Assembly (NCBI GenBank): GCA_035601815.1
Contig: DATNNN010000247.1
Span: 1-15,279, forward strand
Direction of reading: 5' to 3'
DNA length: 15,279 nt
DNA from: DATNNN01 sp035601815
GTDB taxonomy: Bacteria > Pseudomonadota > Alphaproteobacteria > Rhizobiales > Xanthobacteraceae
Position numbers and translations under genes: made by a program. Below are positions 1 through 8,803 of the stretch, in pieces. The notes beneath the pieces were generated by a model that saw nothing but the letters and a program-made list of their open reading frames with translations, ran no database searches and was not told where the DNA came from. How positions within the stretch are numbered: position 1 is the first letter of the stretch; every line of letters starts with the position of its first letter.

Positions 1-23
1 CTGAAAGGGGGAGGCAAAAGACA

Positions 24-24
<1 letters not shown>
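1..24 (-). CDS. Start of an unidentified gene leaving the left edge
   Basis: An ATG on the minus strand at 24-22 overlaps the glpX stop codon in a TGATG arrangement, the same junction seen between hom and glpX. Eight codons (Met-Ser-Phe-Ala-Ser-Pro-Phe-Gln) are open to the window edge. This suggests a further translationally coupled member of the operon. In related Hyphomicrobiales I recall the single-strand exonuclease gene recJ in this place, but eight residues cannot show that, so the identity is inference. The feature is partial at its 3' end. Confidence 0.45.
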
Positions 25-1019
<995 letters not shown>

Positions 1020-1030
1020 GCTTTCCCCCA

Positions 1031-2353
1031 TCAGCTTTTTTCTATGCGAATGACCTGCGGCTTCTCGGCGAGCACCCCGTCCTTTTCGATTGCCGACAGC
1101 GCGCGGCGCACCGCGTCCTCGGTCGTAGCATAGGTGATGAGGATCACCGGCGCGGGTGCGGCTACGCGCTTGGGATCCTCGCCGCCGTGCGGGCGGCGGT
1201 CGCGGCCGCGCTGCATGATGGATTCGAGAGATATCTGCTCGTCGGCCATGCGCCGGGCGATGGTGGCGGCCGTGCCCGGCTTGTCCACCGCCGAGAGGCG
1301 AATGTAGTAGCCGCCCTCGTGGCGCTGCATGGGCGCGCGCTGGAGCTTTGCCAGCGTTGCCGCCGGCCGGCCGAACGCCGGCACGCGGCGACCCGCCGCG
1401 ATGTCGACGATATCGGCCACCACGGCGGAAGAAGTCGCCTCGCCGCCGGCGCCGGGGCCGACCAACTTCAGATCCATCATGTCGGAATCGATGGCGACGG
1501 CGTTGATGACGCCGTCGATCTCGGCGATCACCGTGCCCTTCGCCACCATGGTCGGGTGCACGCGCTGCTCGATGCCGGCCTCGGTTCGTTGCGCGACGCC
1601 CAGGAGCTTCACCCGGTAGCCGAGATCGTCGGCGGATTCCAGATCGGCGAGCGTAATGGTCTCGATCCCCTCCACGTGCACGGCTTCCGCGTCCACGGCC
1701 GTCCCGAAGGCGAGACTGGTGAGGATCGCGAGCTTGTGGGCGGTGTCGAAGCCGCCGATGTCGAAGGTGGGATCGGCCTCGGCGTAGCCGAGGCGCTGGG
1801 CCTCCTTGAGGCAGTCGGCGAAGGAGAGATGCTCCTTGAACATGCGCGTCAGAATGTAATTGCAGGTGCCGTTGAGGATGCCGTAGACGCGGCCGATCTT
1901 GGCGCCGCCGAGGCCCTCGCGCAGCGTCTTCACCACCGGAATGCCGCCGGCCACCGCCGCCTCGAACGACAGCGCCCCGCCCTTCTCCTCGGCGAGCTTG
2001 GCGAGCGCCACCCCGTGCTTGGCGATCAGCGCCTTGTTGGCGGTGACCACCGGGCGGCCGAGCGACAGCGCCGCCTCGACCGCGCTCTTCGCCGGATCGC
2101 CGTCGCCGCCCATGAGCTCGACGAACACGTCGATGCCGGGATCGCGGGCGAGCGCCAGCGGATCGGCGACCTTGCGGATGGGCGCGAGATCGAGCGCCGA
2201 GTCCTTGGGCGGATCCTTCGCGGCGTAGGCGGCGAACACGATCGGCCGCCCGGCCCGCTCGGCGAGCTGGTCGCGCGAGCGCGAGATCATGCGGGCGACC
2301 GCCGAGCCGACCGTGCCCAGACCCGCGAGGCCCACTTTCAGCGGCTCGACCAT
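1031..2353 (-). CDS. hom: Homoserine dehydrogenase with C-terminal ACT domain
   Basis: This enzyme reduces aspartate-4-semialdehyde to homoserine with NAD(P)H, the branch point to threonine, methionine and isoleucine. The 440-residue protein opens with the dinucleotide-binding motif GLAGLGTVGSAV (8-19). It then has the ANKAL segment (K107), NGTCNY (161-166) and the catalytic region around EADPTFDIGGFDTAHK (192-207, with D203 and K207). Residues of about 349-435 form an ACT domain, the usual site of threonine feedback inhibition. A longer open frame continues upstream to 2494 but runs into alaC. The ATG at 2353 fits the family N-terminus and leaves 16 bp after alaC. The ribosome-binding site there is weak, so coupling to alaC is likely. 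The stop codon shares a base with the upstream glpX start option. Confidence 0.96.
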   Translation of the reverse strand: MVEPLKVGLAGLGTVGSAVARMISRSRDQLAERAGRPIVFAAYAAKDPPKDSALDLAPIRKVADPLALARDPGIDVFVELMGGDGDPAKSAVEAALSLGRPVVTANKALIAKHGVALAKLAEEKGGALSFEAAVAGGIPVVKTLREGLGGAKIGRVYGILNGTCNYILTRMFKEHLSFADCLKEAQRLGYAEADPTFDIGGFDTAHKLAILTSLAFGTAVDAEAVHVEGIETITLADLESADDLGYRVKLLGVAQRTEAGIEQRVHPTMVAKGTVIAEIDGVINAVAIDSDMMDLKLVGPGAGGEATSSAVVADIVDIAAGRRVPAFGRPAATLAKLQRAPMQRHEGGYYIRLSAVDKPGTAATIARRMADEQISLESIMQRGRDRRPHGGEDPKRVAAPAPVILITYATTEDAVRRALSAIEKDGVLAEKPQVIRIEKS

Positions 2354-2369
2354 GACAAATCCGGTGAGT

Positions 2370-3587
2370 TCAGCCGCGGGCCGCGAGCGGCACGACGTTG
2401 TGCAAAATCTTGTCGGCCGAGTCGAGGAAGCGGCGCACGCCGCGGGCGCCCTGGCGGATGCGCTGCTCGTTCTCGACGAGCGCGATGCGCACATAGCCCT
2501 CGCCGTGCTCGCCGAAGCCGATGCCCGGTGCCACCGCCACCTCCGCCTTCTCGACCAGGAGCTTGGAGAACTCCACCGAGCCGATGGAACGGAAGCGCTC
2601 CGGCACCGGCGCCCAGGCGAACATGGAGGCCGCCGGCGCTGGGATCGGCCAGCCAGCGCGGCCGAAGCTCTCGACCAGCGCGTCGCGGCGCTTCTTGTAG
2701 GTGGTGCGCATCTCGTGGATGCAGTCGTCGGGGCCGTTCAGCGCTGCCGCCGCCGCCACCTGGATCGGCGTGAACGCGCCGTAATCGAGATAGGACTTCA
2801 CGCGGGCGAGCGCCGCGATCAGCCGCTCGTTGCCCACGGCGAAGCCCATGCGCCAGCCGGGCATCGAATAGGTCTTCGACATGGAGGTGAACTCGACGGC
2901 GATGTCCATCGCGCCCGGCACCTGCAGCACCGAGGGCGGCGGGTTGTCGTCGAAATAGACCTCGGCATAGGCGAGATCGGAGAGCACGATCAGATCGTGC
3001 TTGCGCGCGAACGCCACCACATCGCGGTAGAAATCGAGCTCGGCGACGCAGGCGGTCGGGTTCGACGGGTAGCAGAGCACGAGGGCGATCGGCTTCGGCG
3101 TCGAATGGATCACCGCGCGCTCGAGCGCATAAAAGAAGTCGGGCCCCGGCTGGCACGGCACCGAGCGGATGACGCCGCCGGCCATGAGGAAGCCGAAGGC
3201 GTGAATCGGATAGCTCGGGTTCGGCACCAGCACGAGATCGCCGGGCGCGGTGATGGCCTGCGCCACGTTGGCGAAGCCCTCCTTGGAGCCGAGCGTTGCG
3301 ACCACCTGGGTCTCGGGATCGAGCTTCACGCCGAAGCGGCGGCCGTAATAGGCGGCCTGCGCCCGGCGCAAGCCGGGGATGCCCCGCGACGACGAGTAGC
3401 GGTCGGTGCGCGGCTTGCCCACGGTCTCCTTCAGCTTCTCGACCACGTGGGCGGGCGCCGGCAGGTCCGGATTGCCCATGCCGAGGTCGATGATGTCGGC
3501 GCCGGCGTTGCGCGCCGCGAGCTTGGCGCGGTTGACGACCTCGAAAATGTACGGCGGCAGCCGCTTGATGCGGTGAAATTCGTGCAT
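2370..3587 (-). CDS. alaC: AlaC-type PLP aminotransferase
   Basis: This is a fold-type I, class I/II aminotransferase that probably moves amino groups between alanine or branched amino acids and 2-oxoglutarate. The 405-residue protein aligns from end to end, by memory, with E. coli AlaC: it opens FHRIKRLPPY and continues with LGMGNPD, NPSYPIHAFG (123-132), SNPTA (N176), D204 and Y207 for cofactor binding, the Schiff-base lysine in SMSKTYSMPGWR (K238), and substrate-carboxylate R367. The start at 3587 reproduces the family N-terminus; an upstream in-frame ATG at 3617 adds ten residues and has no better ribosome-binding site. Relatives are often labelled LL-diaminopimelate aminotransferase, and the sequence alone does not support that activity. 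It is followed after 16 bp by hom. Confidence 0.92.
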   Translation of the reverse strand: MHEFHRIKRLPPYIFEVVNRAKLAARNAGADIIDLGMGNPDLPAPAHVVEKLKETVGKPRTDRYSSSRGIPGLRRAQAAYYGRRFGVKLDPETQVVATLGSKEGFANVAQAITAPGDLVLVPNPSYPIHAFGFLMAGGVIRSVPCQPGPDFFYALERAVIHSTPKPIALVLCYPSNPTACVAELDFYRDVVAFARKHDLIVLSDLAYAEVYFDDNPPPSVLQVPGAMDIAVEFTSMSKTYSMPGWRMGFAVGNERLIAALARVKSYLDYGAFTPIQVAAAAALNGPDDCIHEMRTTYKKRRDALVESFGRAGWPIPAPAASMFAWAPVPERFRSIGSVEFSKLLVEKAEVAVAPGIGFGEHGEGYVRIALVENEQRIRQGARGVRRFLDSADKILHNVVPLAARG

Positions 3588-3599
3588 GGGCTCAGAACC

Positions 3600-3647
3600 T
3601 TCGGGCGCCCGCTTCATAGCATCGTTCGGGCGCGGAGAAACCCCGAA
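3600..3647 (-). promoter_or_regulatory. Overlapping inverted repeats in the leader before alaC
   Basis: In the gap between the lipoprotein stop and alaC, read on the minus strand, four segments can pair in alternative ways. TTCGGG (3647-3642) pairs with CCCGAA (3630-3625). GCGCCCG (3633-3627) pairs with CGGGCGC (3611-3605). The first segment could also pair with a second CCCGAA (3605-3600). The first two hairpins share bases and so exclude each other, as attenuators do. There is no U-tract, so a rho-independent terminator is not supported. Regulatory function is inference. Confidence 0.3.
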
Positions 3648-3650
3648 ATG

Positions 3651-3986
3651 CTAGTTCTTGGCCCGCTCGAGCCGCTTGCGGACCTTGTCTTCGCGTTCGC
3701 TGGCCGCCTTTTCCAGCGCCGATTCCGCTTCCTTCTGCTCGTCCGAGGAAAGCACCGGCTTGGGATCGGGCGCCTTGGGCGCACCCGCGGTGAGGCTGGG
3801 ATATTCCGGCTGCGGCCCCGGCGTCTGGGGCGGCAACGGGGTGTTGGTGAACGGAATCGACGTGATCATGCTGCCGCAGCCGGAGACGAAGAGCATTAAC
3901 CCTGCCGCAAAAACAGCGGCACGGTACCGGTTCTGCAAGGGTTTGCGGCTAAGCTGAACCCGCCCTCGGGGACGTTCGTTTGTCAT
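3651..3986 (-). CDS. Small predicted lipoprotein
   Basis: The product is 111 residues long. A basic N-terminus (Arg and Lys up to residue 22) is followed by a hydrophobic stretch (about 23-35) and a lipobox ending VSGC, with Cys37 as the lipidation site, so it should be anchored to a membrane after export. The mature part begins with a Pro-rich linker (about 50-77) and ends in a highly charged Glu/Lys/Arg helix (about 80-111) with coiled-coil character. I do not recognise a named family. The start at 3986 was chosen because it gives a normal lipoprotein signal; the ribosome-binding site is poor. The gene is divergent from phaC (75 bp between starts) and lies 63 bp upstream of alaC on the same strand. 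A small gene in this position is part of the conserved neighbourhood I recall from rhizobia. Confidence 0.75.
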   Translation of the reverse strand: MTNERPRGRVQLSRKPLQNRYRAAVFAAGLMLFVSGCGSMITSIPFTNTPLPPQTPGPQPEYPSLTAGAPKAPDPKPVLSSDEQKEAESALEKAASEREDKVRKRLERAKN

Positions 3987-4061
3987 ATGGCCGCCGACGA
4001 TGTCGGCTCCTATTATGGCGGAAGAGCGGTTAAGGGGGCCAAGACGTACGGGGAGTGAGAC

Positions 4062-5861
4062 ATGGACCGCGCACCAGAAAATGGTCCGGTCAGCACCATC
4101 AATCCGGAAGCGTTCGCCGCCAATCTCGCGCGCCTCGTCGAGGAAGGCGGCCGCGCCATGGCGGCGTACCTGAAGCCGCGCGAGGAAAGTGGCGCGCGCG
4201 AGGAGATGGCCGAGGAGATGGCCACGGTCATGAAGACCCTCGGCCAGGTCGCCGAGTACTGGCTCGCCGATCCCAAGCGCGCGCTGGAAGCGCAGACGAG
4301 CCTGATCCAGGGCTATCTCAATCTGTGGGCCGCCACCATGCACCGCATGGCGGGCGAGCCGGCGGAGCCGGTCGTGACACCCGACGCGCACGACCGCCGC
4401 TTCGCCGATCCGGACTGGACCGCGAACCCGTTCTTCGACGCGCTCAAGCAGGCGTATCTGCTCACCTCCGACTGGGCGGCGCGCATGGTGCGCGACGCGG
4501 AAGGCATCGACGCGCACACCCGCCACAAGGCGGACTTCTACGTGCGCCAGCTTTCCGCGGCGCTGTCGCCGTCGAACTTCGTGCTCACCAACCCCGAGCT
4601 CCTGCGCGAGACCTTCGCCTCCAACGCCGAGAACCTCGTGCGCGGCATGAAGATGCTGTCGGAGGACATCGAGGCCGGCCACGGCGAGCTCAAGATCCGC
4701 CAGTCCAGCTCCGACCTGTTCGAGGTCGGCAAGAACCTCGCCACCACGCCGGGTAAGGTCGTGTTCGAGAACGAGCTGTTCCAGCTCATCCAGTATTCGC
4801 CCTCGACCGAGATGGTGCTGAAGACGCCAATCTTGATCGTGCCGCCGTGGATCAACAAGTTCTATGTGCTGGATCTAGCGCCGGAGAAATCCTTCCTCAA
4901 ATGGATGGTGGACCGCGGGCTCACGGTGTTCGTGATCTCCTGGGTCAATCCCGACGCGCGCCTCGCCGGCAAGCGCTTCGAGGACTACATGCGCGACGGC
5001 GTGCTCGCGGCGCTCGACGCGGTGAAGACCGTGACTGAGGAGCCCGACGCGCACACGGTGGGCTACTGCGTCGGCGGCACGCTGCTTTCCGTCACCCTCG
5101 GCTATCTCGCCGCCAAAGGAGAGCGGCCGGTGAAGAGCGCGACGCTGCTCGCGACGCAAATCGACTTCAAGCACGCCGGCGACCTCAAGGTGTTCGTCGA
5201 CGAGGAGCAGCTCGCCGCGCTGGAGAAGCGCATGCGCGAGACCGGCTTCCTCGACGCCGCCAAGATGGCGACCGCCTTCAACATGCTGCGCGCCAACGAC
5301 CTGATCTGGCCGTACATCGTCAACAACTACATCAAGGGCAAGGCGCCCTTCCCGTTCGATCTGCTTTACTGGAATTCGGATTCGACCCGGCTGCCGGCGG
5401 CGAACCACACGTTCTATCTGCGCAACTGCTATCTGGAGAACAAGCTCTCCAAGGGCGAAATGGTGGTCGATAACGTGAAGATCGATCTCAAGAAGGTGAC
5501 GGCGCCCATCTACAATCTCGCCACGCTCGAGGATCACATCGCGCCGGCGAAGTCGGTCTTCCTGGGCAGCAAATATTTCGGCGGGTCGGTGAAGTTCGTG
5601 CTCGGCGGCTCCGGCCACATCGCGGGCGTGGTCAACGCGCCGAGCAAGACGAAGTACCAGTACTGGACCGGCAACGGCCCGGCGGAAGACCTGGAAAAAT
5701 GGGCCGAGCACGCCGCGGAGCACGCGGGCTCGTGGTGGCCGGACTGGCTGATGTGGATCGAGGAGATGGGCGCCGATCTCGTGCCGGCGCGCGAGCCCGG
5801 CAGCGGCAAGCTCGCGCCGATCGAGGACGCGCCGGGGCGCTACGTCAAAGTTCGCGCCTGA
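4062..5861 (+). CDS. phaC: Class I poly(3-hydroxyalkanoate) synthase
   Basis: This enzyme polymerises (R)-3-hydroxyacyl-CoA, chiefly 3-hydroxybutyryl-CoA, into the storage polyester at the surface of the granule. The 599-residue length fits class I synthases, which work without a PhaE or PhaR partner. An N-terminal regulatory domain of about 230 residues precedes the alpha/beta-hydrolase core. The catalytic triad is visible: C336 in the modified lipase box GYCVGG (334-339), D491 in LEDHIAP and H519 in GGSGHIAGV. The PPWINKFYVLDL segment and the Trp-rich C-terminus are also typical. The start is supported by GGGGAG about 6 nt upstream of the ATG. It is divergent from the lipoprotein-alaC-hom-glpX block and followed after 78 bp by a MaoC-type hydratase that could feed it monomer. 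No phasin or phaA/phaB gene is in the window. Confidence 0.97.
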   Translation: MDRAPENGPVSTINPEAFAANLARLVEEGGRAMAAYLKPREESGAREEMAEEMATVMKTLGQVAEYWLADPKRALEAQTSLIQGYLNLWAATMHRMAGEPAEPVVTPDAHDRRFADPDWTANPFFDALKQAYLLTSDWAARMVRDAEGIDAHTRHKADFYVRQLSAALSPSNFVLTNPELLRETFASNAENLVRGMKMLSEDIEAGHGELKIRQSSSDLFEVGKNLATTPGKVVFENELFQLIQYSPSTEMVLKTPILIVPPWINKFYVLDLAPEKSFLKWMVDRGLTVFVISWVNPDARLAGKRFEDYMRDGVLAALDAVKTVTEEPDAHTVGYCVGGTLLSVTLGYLAAKGERPVKSATLLATQIDFKHAGDLKVFVDEEQLAALEKRMRETGFLDAAKMATAFNMLRANDLIWPYIVNNYIKGKAPFPFDLLYWNSDSTRLPAANHTFYLRNCYLENKLSKGEMVVDNVKIDLKKVTAPIYNLATLEDHIAPAKSVFLGSKYFGGSVKFVLGGSGHIAGVVNAPSKTKYQYWTGNGPAEDLEKWAEHAAEHAGSWWPDWLMWIEEMGADLVPAREPGSGKLAPIEDAPGRYVKVRA

Positions 5862-5939
5862 CGGCGCGCCGCATCTTTAGGCTCATGTGACGGCCCGCCG
5901 ACCGATGTATGATAGCGGCCGGAGCAAGCAGGAGCCGCA

Positions 5940-6416
5940 ATGAACAAGCCCGAGAAAATTCCGACCTCGGTCGAGGCACTGAAAGCCCGCATCGGCGAGG
6001 AAGTCGGCGTGTCGGACTGGCACCTGATCGACCAGGCGCGCATCGACGGCTTTGCCGAGGTCACCGACGACCACCAGTTCATCCACGTGGACCCCGTCCG
6101 CGCCAAGGCCGAGACGCCGTTCGGCGGCACCATCGCCCACGGCTTCCTCACCCTCTCCATGCTCGCCACCATGGGCTATGAAGCGCTGCCGCTGATCGAG
6201 AACCGCGCCATGGGCATCAACTACGGCCTCGACAAGGTGCGCTTCCTTCAGCCGGTGCGCGCGGGATCGCGGCTGCGCGCCCGCTATAAGCTCCGCGACG
6301 TGACCGAGCGCTCGGCCAAGGAAGTCATGTTCCGCTACGAGGTCACGGTGGAGATCGAGGGCAGCGACAAGCCCGCGCTCTATGCGGAATCGATCGCGCT
6401 TGCCGTGCTCACGTGA
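5940..6416 (+). CDS. MaoC/NodN-type (R)-specific enoyl-CoA hydratase-like protein
   Basis: This is a single hot-dog domain protein of 158 residues. The hydratase-2 signature is present: DDHQFIH with D44 and H49 at the spacing of the catalytic Asp/His pair in (R)-specific enoyl-CoA hydratases, then GGTIAHGFLTLS (62-73) and the closing YGLDKVRFLQPV (95-106). The text LIDQARIDGFAEVT before it is typical of the NodN/Rv0130 branch. The likely reaction is reversible hydration of trans-2-enoyl-CoA to (R)-3-hydroxyacyl-CoA. Beside phaC this could work like PhaJ, supplying monomer from beta-oxidation, but this is inference from position. AGGAG lies 6 nt before the ATG. The stop overlaps the next start by 4 bp (GTGA), so the two products are probably made together. 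Confidence 0.88.
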   Translation: MNKPEKIPTSVEALKARIGEEVGVSDWHLIDQARIDGFAEVTDDHQFIHVDPVRAKAETPFGGTIAHGFLTLSMLATMGYEALPLIENRAMGINYGLDKVRFLQPVRAGSRLRARYKLRDVTERSAKEVMFRYEVTVEIEGSDKPALYAESIALAVLT

Positions 6417-7261
6417 GCGACGATCTCATCAACTTCGACGAACGCGTCGAGCACCGCTACGCCGACAACGCCGGTGTGAAGATCCACTACGCACGCATGG
6501 GCCGGGGCCCGCTGGTGGTGATGATGCACGGCTTTCCCGACTTCTGGTTCTCGTGGCGCCACCAGATGCAAGCGCTTTCGCCATCGTTCCGCGTCTGCGC
6601 GCTCGACATGCGCGGCTACAATCTTTCCGACAAGCCGAAAGGCGCGGAAAGCTACAAGACCCGCCACCTGATCGCCGACGCCGCGGCGGTGATCGCCGCC
6701 GAGGGCGAGCGCCGCGCCATCATCGTCGGCCACGACTGGGGCGGCAACACCGCCTGGGCGCTCGCCATGCACCGGCCGGAGCTCGCGGAAAAGCTCATCG
6801 TGCTCAACATGCCGCATCCGTGGACGCTGGCGCGGCTGCTCGCGTCGAATCCCGTGCAGCACAAGAACAGCCAGTACGCGCGCAATTTCCAGGACCCGGA
6901 GTTCTACAAGAAGATCGACACCGAGCGGCTCATCGGCTGGGTGACCGACCCGAAAGCGCGCGACAAATACCGCGAGGCGATGAAACGCTCCGACCCGCAG
7001 GCGATGCTGCACTACTACCAGGCGAACTATCCGAAGGAGCCCTACCAGGCGCCGCAGGGCGAGCCCGCCAAGGTGCAGGTACCGACGCTCCTCATCCACG
7101 GGCTCAACGACAAGGCGCTGCTCGCGGACGGCCTCGCCGGGGTGTGGAATTACGTCGCGAGCGACCTCACCATCACCACCATCCCCGGCGCCGACCACTT
7201 CGTGCAGCAGGATGCGGCCGAGTTGGTGAGCCGCACCATGCTGGCGTGGCTCAAGCGCTGA
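6413..7261 (+). CDS. Alpha/beta hydrolase, epoxide hydrolase/dehalogenase-like
   Basis: The 282-residue protein has the alpha/beta-hydrolase fold with an aspartate nucleophile. HGFP (39-42) forms the oxyanion region, GHDWGG carries nucleophile D108, and D233 (HGLND) and H262 (GADHF) complete a plausible triad. A Tyr-rich cap segment (HYYQANYP) fits epoxide hydrolases, while haloacetate dehalogenases share much of the same pattern, so the substrate cannot be assigned. There is no signal peptide, so it should be cytoplasmic. The GTG start at 6413 overlaps the MaoC gene stop by 4 bp, indicating coupled translation. With MaoC it may process acyl or epoxide intermediates, which is only an inference. 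The gene ends 4 bp from the convergent argC stop. Confidence 0.88.
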   Translation: MSDDLINFDERVEHRYADNAGVKIHYARMGRGPLVVMMHGFPDFWFSWRHQMQALSPSFRVCALDMRGYNLSDKPKGAESYKTRHLIADAAAVIAAEGERRAIIVGHDWGGNTAWALAMHRPELAEKLIVLNMPHPWTLARLLASNPVQHKNSQYARNFQDPEFYKKIDTERLIGWVTDPKARDKYREAMKRSDPQAMLHYYQANYPKEPYQAPQGEPAKVQVPTLLIHGLNDKALLADGLAGVWNYVASDLTITTIPGADHFVQQDAAELVSRTMLAWLKR

Positions 7262-7265
7262 GAAA

Positions 7266-8321
7266 TTACGGAAACAGCGCGAGCTGCATCAGCCCTTCGG
7301 TCTCAGGAAGTCCGAGCATCAGGTTCATGTTCTGGATCGCCTGGCCCGAGGCGCCCTTCACCAGGTTATCAAGGGTGGCGAGGACGATGACCCGGCCGGC
7401 GCCGCGATCGGCGACGACGCCGATCTGCACGTAGTTGGAGCCGCGCACGAAGCGCGACTGCGGCACCTCGCCCAAGGGCAGCACCTGCACGAACACCTCG
7501 CCGGCGTAAAAATCCGACAGCACCCGGTGCAGGTGCTCGGCGCCGGCGCCGCCCTCGGTCTTCATGTAGTGCGTCGCATAGAGGCCGCGGTTCATCGGTG
7601 CCAAGTGCGGCGTGAACGACGGCGTCACCGGCCGCTTGGCGGCGAGGGAAAATTCCTGGTCGAGCTCGGCCATGTGCCGGTGCTGGCCGACGCCGTAGGC
7701 GTGCAGGCCCTCCGACAACTCGGCGAACAGCATCTCCTGCCGCAGGCCCCTTCCCGCCCCGGTCATCCCGCTTTTCGCGTCGATGATGACGGAGTCGGGA
7801 TCAACGGCACCCGCCTCCAAGAGCGGCACGATGGCGAGGATCGAGGTCGTGGTGTAGCAACCGGGCGACGCCACGAGCCGCGCCTTCTTGATGTCGTCGC
7901 GGTAGATCTCGGTGAGGCCGTAGACGGCTTCCGCCTGCAGCTCGGCCGCCTGGTGGGCGTGGCCGTACCAGCGCTCGTAGGCGATGGGGTCGTGGATGCG
8001 GAAGCCGGCGGAAAGATCGACCACCTTCAGCTTCGGCGCCTTCTCCAGCAAGCCTTTGACGATCGGCTGCGTCGTGCCGTGCGGCAGCGCGCAGAAGGCG
8101 AGATCGATGTTGGCGGGATCAAGCTCCTCGACCTTGACCATCCGCGGCAGCTCGATGCCGGCGAAATGCGGATAGCTCTTGGCGATGGGCTCGCCGGCGT
8201 GGCGGTCGGCGGTGAGCGCCCTGATCTCGACCTTGGGATGGCGGAGCAGCAGGCGCACGAGCTCGGCGCCGGTGTAACCCGACGCGCCAAGAATCGCGAT
8301 CCGCGCCTGTGTCTCGCTCAT
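7266..8321 (-). CDS. argC: N-acetyl-gamma-glutamyl-phosphate reductase
   Basis: This enzyme catalyses the third step of arginine synthesis, the NADPH-dependent reduction of N-acetylglutamyl-5-phosphate to the semialdehyde. The protein has 351 residues, as expected. It starts with the NADP-binding GASGYTGAEL (12-21), carries LPHGTT (79-84), the nucleophilic C155 in ASPGCYTTT, and the His-rich GVGQHRHMAELDQE segment that holds the general-base histidine. It is cytoplasmic. The start has GAGG and GGCGG just upstream. It stands alone: its stop is 4 bp from the stop of the hydrolase on the other strand, and it is divergent from the 98-residue gene with 166 bp between the two starts. That gap must carry its promoter, but I cannot pick out convincing -35 and -10 boxes. 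Confidence 0.96.
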   Translation of the reverse strand: MSETQARIAILGASGYTGAELVRLLLRHPKVEIRALTADRHAGEPIAKSYPHFAGIELPRMVKVEELDPANIDLAFCALPHGTTQPIVKGLLEKAPKLKVVDLSAGFRIHDPIAYERWYGHAHQAAELQAEAVYGLTEIYRDDIKKARLVASPGCYTTTSILAIVPLLEAGAVDPDSVIIDAKSGMTGAGRGLRQEMLFAELSEGLHAYGVGQHRHMAELDQEFSLAAKRPVTPSFTPHLAPMNRGLYATHYMKTEGGAGAEHLHRVLSDFYAGEVFVQVLPLGEVPQSRFVRGSNYVQIGVVADRGAGRVIVLATLDNLVKGASGQAIQNMNLMLGLPETEGLMQLALFP

Positions 8322-8487
8322 GACCGCCTCGCTAAAGGGCGGGGAGCCTTAGCGCAATCCGGCGGCAAGCGAAAGGCGTGCTGAGGCATTGTGCAATATG
8401 GCCCCTACGTCGAGCGGCTGATTGTGCCGAAGCGGCGTCCGCGATAGGCTCCGAGCGAGATCGAGAAAATAACGCGGGGGACAGCGC

Positions 8488-8784
8488 ATGTCGGCGGACG
8501 GCACCTGGCACATCACCATCGACACGCCCATGGGCGCGCGCATGGCCAAGCTCATCCTCACCACCGACGGCGGCACGCTACGCGGCCAGCAGTCGGGCGA
8601 CGAGGGCACCACCGATATCTACGACGGCACGGTGAACGGCAACGAGGTCGCCTGGAAGGTCAACATCACCCAGCCGATGCCGCTGTCGCTCGCCTTCTCC
8701 GGCAAGGTGGACGGCGACAAGATTTCCGGCGGCGTCGACACGGGCGCTTTCGGCAGCCTGTCGTTCTCCGGCGCCCGCGGCTAG
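8488..8784 (+). CDS. Small beta-rich protein of unknown function
   Basis: The product is 98 residues with no signal peptide or membrane segment. Its sequence alternates short hydrophobic strands with Gly/Asp/Asn turns. Similar turn units recur, as in GTVNGNEVAW (about 52-61) and GKVDGDKISG (about 72-81), which suggests a beta-meander or small half-barrel. I recall similar short hypothetical proteins in alphaproteobacteria, with a conserved opening of the type DGTWxxxxxTPMG, but no assigned function. GGGGG lies 7 nt before the ATG and decides the start. It is followed after 19 bp by the FkbM-type methyltransferase, so the two are probably co-transcribed. Confidence 0.8.
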   Translation: MSADGTWHITIDTPMGARMAKLILTTDGGTLRGQQSGDEGTTDIYDGTVNGNEVAWKVNITQPMPLSLAFSGKVDGDKISGGVDTGAFGSLSFSGARG

Positions 8785-8803
8785 ACCGCCCGAGGGAAGC
8801 GCG

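Noticed and set aside
1187..2773. Plus-strand open frame of 528 codons over hom and alaC
   Set aside because: It is a shadow of the real minus-strand genes, full of Arg, Gly and Ala with a Pro-rich tail and no motif.
2289..3899. Long plus-strand open frame (536 codons) over alaC and the lipoprotein gene
   Set aside because: It is antisense to genes with clear family motifs, is very rich in Arg and His as expected for a GC-rich shadow frame, and has no recognisable domain.
8322..8487. Promoters in the divergent gap between argC and the 98-residue gene
   Set aside because: Both genes need promoters here, but I saw no -35/-10 pair good enough to place on either strand.
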